Source: a virus
IMG/VR virus record: IMGVR_UViG_3300042306_000227
Coordinates: 1-64,000 of that record
Strand: one strand, 5' to 3'
Length of the DNA: 64,000 nucleotides
The translations under genes were made by a program, and so were the position numbers. Numbering within the stretch: position 1 is the stretch's first letter; each line of letters opens with the position of its first letter. The notes under the pieces are model-generated. The model did not search any database, had not been told where the DNA came from, and saw nothing but the letters and a program-made list of their open reading frames with translations. Shown here in pieces: positions 50,609 through 57,771 of the stretch.

Positions 50609-52226
50609 TCTTGTCACTATTTTTGGAATATTTGTGACAAATGCGCAGATTCCTACAATATATTTAGAAAAGTCTAATATAACTAAGAACATAAAGGACA
50701 CGTCTATCTTAAAGGGAGACACTGTTGATATGGTGGTTATGTATAAGGAGGAACTATCTTCTACCAGAACGCTATACTTTGACTTTCAGTATAACTATAG
50801 AACATTTACTATATTAGGTGTAACTAGTTTTAGTGGAGATAGTAGTGCTATGCCTGCAAATGCTACAATGAGTATTCAGAATAGCTTCCATCCAGGATTT
50901 ACCTATCAAAGAACAGCTCAAAATACAACAACAAATGGTTCACAGAACTATAACTATGCTAACTATACGTATTCACCAAGCAGCAATAATGCTATCCAAA
51001 GAATCTATACTACAGTTACTTCAAATAGTAATCTACGTAATGGGAAATATATCAGGATACGTATTAAGGTAAACGCAACTACAGCTGGAACAGCTTATGA
51101 TAGTTTGTATATGAACTTTGTATCTGGCTGGAAATCAGATGGTACTTATATTGATACGTATATGCCTCTACCTAAAAGCACATTCATAACACTAGACGCT
51201 AATGCTAATACTTTGGTTACTGGTAATATATATAAAAGTCCTTCTGTTCAGACTAATATCAAGTTTACCGACTCCGCTTCAGGAATATCTACTTTATTAT
51301 ATCCTGATGTAAATGGTGTTTTTAAAGCTTCTACGGAGCTTGCATCAAATAGAACATACAAAGTATCAGTTGGTATAGATAGTATCGCTAGTGTAGCTAA
51401 AAATGCTATTACGGTATCAGATGCTACAGCCGCCTTAAATGAGTTTGGTTCTGTTAACCTAAATGGCACTTTTAATAAGACTAACCTAAAGACAGGTGCT
51501 GCTTGGCTAGCTGCTGATGCTAACTATAATGGTTCTTTTGATGCTGCCGACCCATACTTGATATTGGCTCATGTGGCCAATACGCTGACAATGGTTCCTA
51601 ATATATACACATATAAAAGAGCTGATTTTAGTAAAGATACTTTACCAGTTCAGAATTTTATCTATTTCCGTACTACTACTGCCAATCAAGCATTAGATTT
51701 AAACTATCTAATTGCAGGTGATATTAATAGAAGCCATAGCTCACAGGTTGTAGCCACAGATGGAACAATCCAATCATTTTCATTGGTTAATACTCCAATA
51801 GTAAAAAAAGCTGTTTTAGTAAGCCTAGAAAATGCTGTGATTGAGTCTGATAATATATCTATACCTATGAATATCAATTCAGACGGATTAAGCTTATGCG
51901 GATTGCAGTTTGAGTTTGCATATGATGCAACTAAAATTCAGTTGCAAGAAATAAAGGCCAATACAAACGCATCTTGGCTAAACTTCTATACAAACGAGAA
52001 TGGGTATGTTAAGTTTGGTGGTATAGATAAGACTTTAAAAGAGCCTATATCTGGAACAACGATTCCATTTACAATTAAATTCAAGGCATTAACGCCTGGT
52101 GTTGATATAAATACTAATGTATGGGTAACAGATAATATGGATGCGTCTGATAACAGAGGTAATCAAGTTGGTATTAAGTTAAACACTGCACAGATTCGTT
52201 TAATCGGTATAAATAATTTTAAATAA
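50580..52226 (+). CDS. secreted dockerin- and cohesin-like protein, 548 aa
   Basis: The ATG overlaps the previous gene by 29 nt. A signal peptide occupies residues 1-22 (ending 'FVTNAQ'). The body is beta-rich. At 313-324 the loop D-A-N-Y-N-G-S-F-D-A-A-D fits a dockerin calcium loop (D, N, N, hydrophobic, D), and 'AGDINRSHSS' downstream looks like a second, weaker copy. The C-terminal ~110 residues ('LSLCGLQFEFAYDATKIQLQEIKAN', 'IPFTIKFKAL') resemble a cohesin-type sandwich. Known for the families: dockerins bind cohesins in surface complexes. Having both in a phage protein is unexpected. Inference: a protein displayed or exported by the infected cell. Confidence 0.55.
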   Translation: MNLLRKLILSLVTIFGIFVTNAQIPTIYLEKSNITKNIKDTSILKGDTVDMVVMYKEELSSTRTLYFDFQYNYRTFTILGVTSFSGDSSAMPANATMSIQNSFHPGFTYQRTAQNTTTNGSQNYNYANYTYSPSSNNAIQRIYTTVTSNSNLRNGKYIRIRIKVNATTAGTAYDSLYMNFVSGWKSDGTYIDTYMPLPKSTFITLDANANTLVTGNIYKSPSVQTNIKFTDSASGISTLLYPDVNGVFKASTELASNRTYKVSVGIDSIASVAKNAITVSDATAALNEFGSVNLNGTFNKTNLKTGAAWLAADANYNGSFDAADPYLILAHVANTLTMVPNIYTYKRADFSKDTLPVQNFIYFRTTTANQALDLNYLIAGDINRSHSSQVVATDGTIQSFSLVNTPIVKKAVLVSLENAVIESDNISIPMNINSDGLSLCGLQFEFAYDATKIQLQEIKANTNASWLNFYTNENGYVKFGGIDKTLKEPISGTTIPFTIKFKALTPGVDINTNVWVTDNMDASDNRGNQVGIKLNTAQIRLIGINNFK

Positions 52227-52579
52227 TGAAAAGAATCAGTATCATCACATGCTTAGTATTGCTTGTAGTATCATGCAAAAAAATACAATATTATCCAGAG
52301 CAACAAGCTAAAACACCTGAAAAACAGGGGTATGTTAATGTGTCTCCTGTACCTACATTAGGTCAAATCACAATGAGTTTTAACCTACAACCATCTATCA
52401 AGTATAATGTTACAATCAAGGATATGAGCGGTAAAGTTTACAAATCTTATGGGGTAAGCTCAATAGATGGCTTATTGGTAAAGCAGGATAACCTAACTGG
52501 ATTAGCAAGTGGAACATATGACTTAATTTTGATGAATATAAATGGCTCAGAAACTAGAACCCCAATAATTATAAAATAA
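52226..52579 (+). CDS. lipoprotein resembling a type IX secretion C-terminal sorting domain, 117 aa
   Basis: The lipobox 'LVVSC' sets Cys17 as the lipidated residue. The remaining 80 residues read as a T9SS type A sorting domain: a 'VSPVPTLGQITMSF' opening where the family has 'PNPxxGxxxI', 'YNVTIKDMSGKVYKSYG', then 'DNLTGLASGTYDLILMN' and a closing 'TPIIIK'. In that secretion system this domain directs cargo to the outer surface and is then removed. Here it stands almost alone behind a lipid anchor, which is unusual. Its ATG overlaps the stop of the preceding gene (TAATG). Confidence 0.6.
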   Translation: MKRISIITCLVLLVVSCKKIQYYPEQQAKTPEKQGYVNVSPVPTLGQITMSFNLQPSIKYNVTIKDMSGKVYKSYGVSSIDGLLVKQDNLTGLASGTYDLILMNINGSETRTPIIIK

Positions 52580-52585
52580 AATACA

Positions 52586-52885
52586 ATGGCAGAAGAACAA
52601 GAAAGCACAGGTAGTTCTATGAAAAATGTTATCATAGGATTCATTAGCACAATCACTCTAGGAGTAGGTGGTTGGATTACAACAAAATTAACAGGAGGAG
52701 ATGAGAAAGAAACCCCAACACAAACAGCGGCTCCAGTCATTAATATCAATCAAACGCAACAACAAGCTGCAGGAGGTGGTAAGACTGTTATCATTAAAGA
52801 AAAGGCGTCAGAACCTGCAAAGCCAGCTGCAACTCCTAAGAAAAAAGAGGGCGATGATTTTAAGGAAGAGGCTCCTAAATGGTAA
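52586..52885 (+). CDS. single-span membrane protein with Lys/Ala/Pro tail, 99 aa
   Basis: One helix 'NVIIGFISTITLGVGGWIT' (about 14-32), then a Gln/Thr-rich and Lys/Pro/Ala-rich tail. The N-terminus is short and acidic. A tail of this kind reaches across the periplasm or lines a pore. The gene could be a holin- or spanin-type element, but the order in the operon suggests an envelope protein. No family is firmly recognised. Confidence 0.5.
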   Translation: MAEEQESTGSSMKNVIIGFISTITLGVGGWITTKLTGGDEKETPTQTAAPVININQTQQQAAGGGKTVIIKEKASEPAKPAATPKKKEGDDFKEEAPKW

Positions 52886-52888
52886 TAT

Positions 52889-53032
52889 ATGGCAAAGAAG
52901 ACGTCAAAGCCTAAAGCGAAACGAAGTATTCGCTCAGGTGTTAAAAAGAGTAAATTAGTAAAACAAAATCAAGAAGTAATATATAACGTATGGACAACGC
53001 TAAACAGCCAACAGGTTTTAAAGAACTTTTAA
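52889..53032 (+). CDS. small basic protein, 47 aa
   Basis: ATG 52889 lies 3 nt after the previous stop and the frame ends at 53032, overlapping the next gene by 43 nt in another frame. The Lys/Arg-rich N-terminus 'MAKKTSKPKAKRSIRSGVKK' is followed by a neutral end. It would be a short cationic peptide. The overlap makes it uncertain whether it is expressed. Confidence 0.35.
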   Translation: MAKKTSKPKAKRSIRSGVKKSKLVKQNQEVIYNVWTTLNSQQVLKNF

Positions 53033-53553
53033 ACGCAATGATGGAACGCAGATGGTATATTACCGCTGCTGTTCTTGGTGGGTTTATTTTAATTATCGCA
53101 GGGATATTTGTAGCAGTATCTAACAATGCTTCTATGGCAGGGGAATGGAAAGAGTTATTAATGTTATTATTGGGTGCCTTTATTGGTAGCTATGGTAAGA
53201 TTATAGACTACTGGTTCTCTGATACAGACAAGGATAAAATGTTAGTACAGAAGATGGATGAAGAAGATGGTGTTTCTATGTCTCACACAAATGACATGAA
53301 AGAAACTAACAAGCCATTTGGCCCTACCATTCCTGATGCATTTGTTCAAGGAGCTGCTGCAGCTAGAGATTTAGCTGTTACAGAAAACAGACAAAACTTT
53401 GAACTTAAAAGAGACCAACAAGAACACGAACAAGAGATGGAGAAGTTAGAGTTTGAATACCAAGCACACAGACAATGTGAGCATGAGTGGGGAGATTCTG
53501 ACGGAGACGGAGAACTTGAGTGTCAAAAGTGTGGATTATTGAAAGATAAATAA
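52990..53553 (+). CDS. membrane protein with two helices and a C-terminal zinc ribbon, 187 aa
   Basis: Two hydrophobic segments (about 23-44 and 55-71, 'WKELLMLLLGAFIGSYGKII') are followed by a long charged helix and a zinc ribbon 'CEHEWGDSDGDGELECQKCG' (about 163-182). The 'DSDGDGE' between the cysteines also resembles an acidic calcium loop. I know no standard holin with such a tail, and it may be an unrecognised phage membrane protein. It lies before a pair of hairpins that ends this sub-operon. Confidence 0.5.
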   Translation: MDNAKQPTGFKELLNAMMERRWYITAAVLGGFILIIAGIFVAVSNNASMAGEWKELLMLLLGAFIGSYGKIIDYWFSDTDKDKMLVQKMDEEDGVSMSHTNDMKETNKPFGPTIPDAFVQGAAAARDLAVTENRQNFELKRDQQEHEQEMEKLEFEYQAHRQCEHEWGDSDGDGELECQKCGLLKDK

Positions 53554-53560
53554 AAACATA

Positions 53561-53584
53561 AGTCAGAAACCGCAAAATCTGACT
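53561..53584 (+). repeat. hairpin AGTCAGA/TCTGACT
   Basis: A 7 bp perfect stem with a 10 nt loop between the membrane protein and the following terminator. There is no T-tract. It may be an RNA stability element. Confidence 0.5.
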
Positions 53585-53601
53585 CATATATCAATCAATC
53601 T

Positions 53602-53635
53602 TGAGCCGTTTATCAATCGTATTCGGCTCATTTTT
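53602..53635 (+). terminator. terminator before the CsgG-like gene
   Basis: TGAGCCG and CGGCTCA form a 7 bp stem with a long loop, followed by five T. It would end the first part of the cassette, so the CsgG-like gene needs its own promoter or read-through. Confidence 0.7.
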
Positions 53636-53666
53636 GAGCGATAAGTATAATTTAAATGAGCGATAT

Positions 53667-54389
53667 ATGAAAATTATAAAATCTTGTTGTACCATAATTA
53701 TAATCCTTTGCTTTATTAATGGTCAAGCTCAGGTAGCGACAACTAAGACAGAGAACTATAAAGCTAGTTTTGAGACTAAGATTGACATCAGTCAGTACAT
53801 GGACTATGATGGGCCGACTATACCAATTCAAATACTTAAATGCGGAATAAATGACGAAATGTATGAAATGTATCCAGAACTTAAGGAAAAGAGGGTTGGT
53901 TTGGGCGTGGCAAACATCTCTATGGAGTACCTGGAAAACCTCAATCGCTTCACTTTCACGGAGGACAAGACTGAGATTAAGAATAGAATGGTTAAACAAT
54001 TCCAGGCCTCTCAAGCAGGAATTTCTCAAGATAAGTTGGATGGAAGAGGAAAGATTAGACTAGCACATTACTTTGTTGAGATTGAGTGCTATGATTATTC
54101 TGTTTCAGAAGATGAAGAGATTAGGGTAAAAGATGGCATTAAGGAGACTGTTGTCACAAGAATAGGATTACAGGTAAGATTTACGGATGCGCAGACAGGT
54201 GAAATCATAGCTGCATCTGGATTGGGAGAAGCTAAAACTACACGAGAAGCAAGCCTATTGAATGACGAGAATCTTAGTGAAGTTAAATTTAATCAGTCAA
54301 CGATAGGAACTGCAACAAAGAAAGCACTAGATATTGCGTGTGCTCGCATCCTATCAAGAATGATTAAAAAGAATGTATTCCCTAAATAA
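53667..54389 (+). CDS. CsgG-like outer-membrane secretion protein, 240 aa
   Basis: The start at ATG 53667 gives a clean signal peptide (MKIIKSCCTIIIILCFINGQAQ), and a longer reading would begin inside the terminator. The mature part shows 'RVGLGVANISMEYLENLNRFTFTED', the entry strand and helix of CsgG, then 'TRIGLQVRFTDAQTGEIIAASGLGEAKT' (the pore-side strands) and a closing 'FNQSTIGTATKKALDIA'. In bacteria CsgG forms a ring-shaped channel for curli subunits and is lipidated. Here the cleavage site looks like signal peptidase I and no lipobox is seen, which is odd. Pelagiphages are reported to carry curli-type csgG, so phages can hold this family. Confidence 0.65.
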   Translation: MKIIKSCCTIIIILCFINGQAQVATTKTENYKASFETKIDISQYMDYDGPTIPIQILKCGINDEMYEMYPELKEKRVGLGVANISMEYLENLNRFTFTEDKTEIKNRMVKQFQASQAGISQDKLDGRGKIRLAHYFVEIECYDYSVSEDEEIRVKDGIKETVVTRIGLQVRFTDAQTGEIIAASGLGEAKTTREASLLNDENLSEVKFNQSTIGTATKKALDIACARILSRMIKKNVFPK

Positions 54390-55611
54390 AACACTTTTTC
54401 GTACGATATTCTGTACACTTTTGACACTTTCATTGACGAGTGCAAAAGCGCAGATACTTACAAGTACATTTATAGACCCATGTAGCAAGAAGGTCACAGT
54501 CTTTGTAGTGCCAATTCAAGGTACTACAATTGTGTTTATGGGTAAGTCTAAATACATAACAGCTCAGGATGTAAAGTCAGGTGCTTTAATGACTTGGGTA
54601 AATCAAGTATACGCAGAGTATTCAGCGCCATGCCCTGTTACACAACTTACTCAACAATTAACACAGCAAACGGTAACAAATTCAGTTTCAGCAGCAGTAA
54701 GTTCAGCAGCATCAAGTGCCGCTGCGAGTGCTGCTAGCAGTGTAAGTGTTCCAACTCCTGCTCCTGCTCCTGCGCCATCTTCTGCACCTTCTAGCCAACC
54801 AACTTCCTCTCAGAGTGATGGTAGCTCTAGCTCTAGCTCGTCTCAGAATGATGGTAGTTCTAGCGAAAGCAGTTCTGAGTCCTCTGAAAGTAAATCTGAG
54901 AGTAAATCCGAGGATAAAAAAGAAGAAAAGAAAGAAGAGAAGAAAGAGGAAAAGAAAAAGTCTTCCGCAAAGGCAGGACAAACCCCATTGATTTTTTCGT
55001 CTGATTTGAGTGCGGTTCAGCAGTTTCAAGGTGACTTTAATTTAATGGCAAATTTAGGCGTTTCTAGAGCATCTATGGCAGGAGACGTGTCTTACGGCTC
55101 TACATTGACAATCTTCTCAAATTTAAGACAATTTGCCCTATCTACAAGGTATTCTAAGATGGATATTCAGAATGGGACTTTATGTGGCGTAGGGACAACT
55201 TCTTACACAATGGCATATAATGATGGAGGCATCATACATATACTAGGTAAATCATATGTAATGTCCCATAAGTCATACATTTATGGCTATGCCTTGACTA
55301 TTATTAATACATCTATCCCATTTGAGGCTGTAAAACAACAATTCTGGACTTCTTCTATAGTGTTATTTGGCATGAAGCCATACGTTTACAGCAAAAGATT
55401 GACTATAACACCAGAGGTTTTTTTAATGTCTAACCCACTGAGTTATACAAGTAAATCAAAGGATTTGACATCTATGAGTCAATTAAGCTACATATTAGGC
55501 TCATCATTTGACATAGCATTGTCTAAGAGATTTAGACTTGCAACTAATATTAAATACATGGGGCCGCTTCATACAATTGGATTGCAGTTAGGAACAAAGT
55601 TTAACCTATAG
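54373..55611 (+). CDS. secreted outer-membrane-barrel-like protein with low-complexity insert, 412 aa
   Basis: The ATG overlaps the end of the CsgG-like gene by 17 nt. A signal peptide ends 'SAKAQ'. Residues about 28-90 are a compact Cys-containing domain ('FIDPCSKKVTVFVVPIQGTTIVF', 'YAEYSAPCP'). Residues about 95-200 are low complexity: first Ala/Ser, then Pro/Ser, Ser/Glu, and Lys/Glu repeats 'EKKEEKKEEKK'. Residues about 210-412 are alternating strands ending 'GLQLGTKFNL', the kind of end outer-membrane barrels have. It resembles an anchor with a long exposed or periplasmic linker. Cotranslation with CsgG-like suggests that the two act together. Confidence 0.55.
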   Translation: MYSLNKTLFRTIFCTLLTLSLTSAKAQILTSTFIDPCSKKVTVFVVPIQGTTIVFMGKSKYITAQDVKSGALMTWVNQVYAEYSAPCPVTQLTQQLTQQTVTNSVSAAVSSAASSAAASAASSVSVPTPAPAPAPSSAPSSQPTSSQSDGSSSSSSSQNDGSSSESSSESSESKSESKSEDKKEEKKEEKKEEKKKSSAKAGQTPLIFSSDLSAVQQFQGDFNLMANLGVSRASMAGDVSYGSTLTIFSNLRQFALSTRYSKMDIQNGTLCGVGTTSYTMAYNDGGIIHILGKSYVMSHKSYIYGYALTIINTSIPFEAVKQQFWTSSIVLFGMKPYVYSKRLTITPEVFLMSNPLSYTSKSKDLTSMSQLSYILGSSFDIALSKRFRLATNIKYMGPLHTIGLQLGTKFNL

Positions 55612-55768
55612 TTGCATGAATTTTTCTGATTTTTCATGCACTGAATTAGAAATATATATCTAAAATGTAATTTATTTGTACCTATTTTATATTCTATTGC
55701 GTATAATTAGAAGTATATTTCCAATTTTATATGCGAAAGGGTATAATGTGTCATAAAAAGCACTTTTT

Positions 55769-55793
55769 GACTTATATATGTCCCATATAAGTC
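55769..55793. promoter_or_regulatory. operator-like dyad before the lysis genes
   Basis: GACTTATAT and ATATAAGTC are separated by 7 nt, 46 bp upstream of the lysis promoter box. A further GACTTA occurs at 55799. It suggests a repressor or activator site timing lysis. Confidence 0.5.
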
Positions 55794-55839
55794 ACATTGA
55801 CTTACAAGCTCATGCAAATACACTATAAGTTTTATTCAT

Positions 55840-55847
55840 TAAATTTG
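55840..55847 (+). promoter_or_regulatory. TAAATTTG box 4 nt before the spanin-like ATG
   Basis: TAnnTTTG match ending at 55847, with the ATG at 55852. Confidence 0.55.
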
Positions 55848-55851
55848 CAAT

Positions 55852-56454
55852 ATGAAAAAGATATTACAGGGTGCTGTATTGGTGATAGTTGTCGGTCTTA
55901 TATTCTCAAAGATGACAGGGGTTAAAAACCCATTCTCGCCTAAGATAAAATATATTGCAGGTAAACCTTACGAGGTTATTAAGCATGAGATAGATACTGT
56001 TGACATTATTAAGACTAAGGTGATTACCAAACAAGGTAAGGACATCTACCACGATACGACAATCTTCGTGCAAGTCCCAATGAATGTAGACACATTAGAA
56101 ATTATTAAAATGTATTTCGCCAAGAATGTATACAAGGATACCTTACGTTTACCTGACAGCTTAGGATATGTTGTACTATTGGACACCATTAGTAAGAATA
56201 CGATTGAGTCTAGGATGTTCACAGCTAATGTGAAGCAAAGAACTATTAAAGAGACTACCATTGTTAAAGAGCTACCTAAGACCAAGTTATTTTGGGGTGT
56301 AGGAGCGTCATTTGACAAGGTAAACTTTGTAAACAACGTACAGGTAAATCTACTTTTAAATACAAAGTGTGATAAGCTATACAATGTAGGAGCAGGAATT
56401 GACATCAATAAGACACCGTTTGTTAACGCATCTATTTACTGGAAAATAAAATAA
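55852..56454 (+). CDS. membrane-anchored lysis-region protein (spanin-like candidate), 200 aa
   Basis: An N-terminal helix 'ILQGAVLVIVVGLIFSKMTG' anchors it. The long middle ('IKTKVITKQGKDIYHDTTIFVQVPMNVDTLEIIKMYF', 'LRLPDSLGYVVLLDTISK') is extended and repeats the T-I-x-V pattern, a layout I recall from lysis regions of other Bacteroidota phages. The C-terminal ~50 residues are beta strands that might insert in the outer membrane. This would span the envelope, as a spanin does, but no classical coiled coil is seen. It lies directly before holin and endolysin genes. Confidence 0.5.
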   Translation: MKKILQGAVLVIVVGLIFSKMTGVKNPFSPKIKYIAGKPYEVIKHEIDTVDIIKTKVITKQGKDIYHDTTIFVQVPMNVDTLEIIKMYFAKNVYKDTLRLPDSLGYVVLLDTISKNTIESRMFTANVKQRTIKETTIVKELPKTKLFWGVGASFDKVNFVNNVQVNLLLNTKCDKLYNVGAGIDINKTPFVNASIYWKIK

Positions 56455-56456
56455 TT

Positions 56457-56702
56457 ATGAAAGATTTTTTACTTAGAATGTTCAGCGATAAGTCTGACAT
56501 AAATCAAAAGGCTGTGTTAGGATTTGTATCGTTTCTGTTAATGGCTATATATGCCCTAACAGATGTGGTTACAGGAGCAATAGGAATTACGTTTGTTATT
56601 GAGCCTATAGTATTTAACGGATTGATGTACACAGCTTTGACTATGTGTGGCATCACAGGTGTAGAGGCTGTATTTGGTAACAAGAACATAAAAGATAAAT
56701 AA
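56457..56702 (+). CDS. holin candidate, 81 aa
   Basis: Two hydrophobic helices (about 18-41 and 47-72) with polar ends and a basic C-terminus, directly before the endolysin gene and sharing a base with its ATG (TAATG). Small size, helix hairpin and position are the usual marks of a holin. The sequence itself is not a recognised holin family. Confidence 0.65.
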   Translation: MKDFLLRMFSDKSDINQKAVLGFVSFLLMAIYALTDVVTGAIGITFVIEPIVFNGLMYTALTMCGITGVEAVFGNKNIKDK

Positions 56703-57301
56703 TGAATCTAGATAGATTAAAAGGTCACATCCCAGACTCAGTAATAAATCAGATACCAGAAGTGTCTACTAAATTTGGTGTTAATACTCCACAGAGATTA
56801 GCTCATTTCTTAGCTCAAACAGGTCATGAAAGTGGTGGGTTCAGAGTAACAACAGAGAATTTAAACTATAGCGCAAAAGGTTTGTGTGGTATTTTTAAGA
56901 AATACTTTACACCAGAAAGCGCACAAGAATATCAACGTAAGCCAGAAAAGATTGCTAATATTGTGTACGCAAACAGAATGGGTAATGGTAATCAGGCTAG
57001 TGGAGATGGGTTTAAGTTTCGTGGTAGAGGTTATATCCAATTAACAGGTAAAACTAACTACCAAGCATTTGATAAAACAGTAGAAGATAACATTGAAGCA
57101 AACCCTGATTTGGTTGCTACAAAATATCCTTTATTATCAGCTGCATGGTTTTGGAGTAAGAACGGATTAAATGCAATAGCTGATACAGGTGCAGGAGAAG
57201 ATGTGGTAACTAAAATTACAAAAAGGGTTAACGGAGGCACTATCGGTCTTGCTGATAGAATAGCTCATTTTAAAGAATATTATAATCTATTAAAAGCTTA
57301 A
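56702..57301 (+). CDS. endolysin, glycoside hydrolase family 19
   Basis: A single GH19 (chitinase-like lysozyme) domain of 199 residues. Catalytic Glu43 stands in 'QTGHESGGF', a second Glu52 in 'TTENLNYS', and 'FRGRGYIQLTGKTNY' and 'AWFWSKNGLN' are further family motifs. It cleaves peptidoglycan glycan chains. It has no signal peptide, so it needs the holin to reach the wall. The neighbouring genes are small membrane proteins, completing a lysis cassette. Confidence 0.9.
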   Translation: MNLDRLKGHIPDSVINQIPEVSTKFGVNTPQRLAHFLAQTGHESGGFRVTTENLNYSAKGLCGIFKKYFTPESAQEYQRKPEKIANIVYANRMGNGNQASGDGFKFRGRGYIQLTGKTNYQAFDKTVEDNIEANPDLVATKYPLLSAAWFWSKNGLNAIADTGAGEDVVTKITKRVNGGTIGLADRIAHFKEYYNLLKA

Positions 57302-57303
57302 CA

Positions 57304-57489
57304 ATGAGTCAAGGAGTATCAGAAGCATCAGGAATGGTAGGTGTGCCAGCAACCATATTAACATGGCTTAATTACATGAACATAATGACTATGACCCCTG
57401 TGTTACAATTCTTAGTAACATTGTTATCCCTTGTGTGGCTAGTCATACAGATAGGAGGATGGGTTAGTAAAAAACTTAAAAAGAAGTAA
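57304..57489 (+). CDS. small membrane protein, second holin/antiholin candidate, 61 aa
   Basis: One or two hydrophobic segments (14-30 and 33-54, 'VLQFLVTLLSLVWLVIQIGG') and a basic tail 'KKLKKK'. It follows the endolysin with 2 nt between and overlaps the start of the next gene. It may be an antiholin or a second holin. Confidence 0.55.
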   Translation: MSQGVSEASGMVGVPATILTWLNYMNIMTMTPVLQFLVTLLSLVWLVIQIGGWVSKKLKKK

Positions 57490-57770
57490 TGTCTAAAAAT
57501 AAGTTAGCAGGTAAGCACCCAAGCTATAACGCTCTTAATTGGTCAAAGGAATCTATTGAACGTAAGAAAAAATACGACAAGAAATATCATGCAACCAAAG
57601 AAAGAAAGAAGTATAGAGCTGAGCTTAACAGAGCTAATAGAAAGGCAGGCACCTATGGTAATGGGGATGGGAAAGATATGTCTCACACTAAAGGAGGCGC
57701 ATTGACTAGAGAGAGTCAATCTAAGAATAGAGCAAGGAATGGCAGGAATGGACTTAGCTCTCGTAAGTAA
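57489..57770 (+). CDS. small basic protein, last late gene, 93 aa
   Basis: A Lys/Arg/Gly-rich protein: 'ERKKYRAELNRANRKAGTYGNGDGKDMSHTKGG...RESQSKNRARNGRNG'. The ending is one I have seen in many Bacteroidota phages. It might be an HNH-like remnant ('DMSHTKGG', with no clear full HNH) or a DNA-binding head protein. It ends 1 nt before the stop of the opposing minus-strand gene, so the late and early operons meet tail to tail here. Confidence 0.55.
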   Translation: MSKNKLAGKHPSYNALNWSKESIERKKKYDKKYHATKERKKYRAELNRANRKAGTYGNGDGKDMSHTKGGALTRESQSKNRARNGRNGLSSRK

Positions 57771-57771
57771 A

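Larger units (their letters stand above)
55612..55851. other. control region before the lysis genes
   Basis: 240 bp without a gene. It holds the inverted repeat TGCATGAA/TTCATGCA (55613-55640), a 9 bp dyad (55769-55793) and the promoter box at 55840. The rest is AT-rich, and nothing else is seen. Confidence 0.5.

Noticed and set aside
53601-53666. Longer N-terminus of the CsgG-like protein
   Set aside because: It would start within the terminator hairpin and hide the signal peptide behind 22 polar residues.
54746-54991. Lys/Arg-rich frame inside the low-complexity part of the 412-residue protein
   Set aside because: It is the out-of-frame reading of Ser/Glu/Lys repeats, with no start signal.
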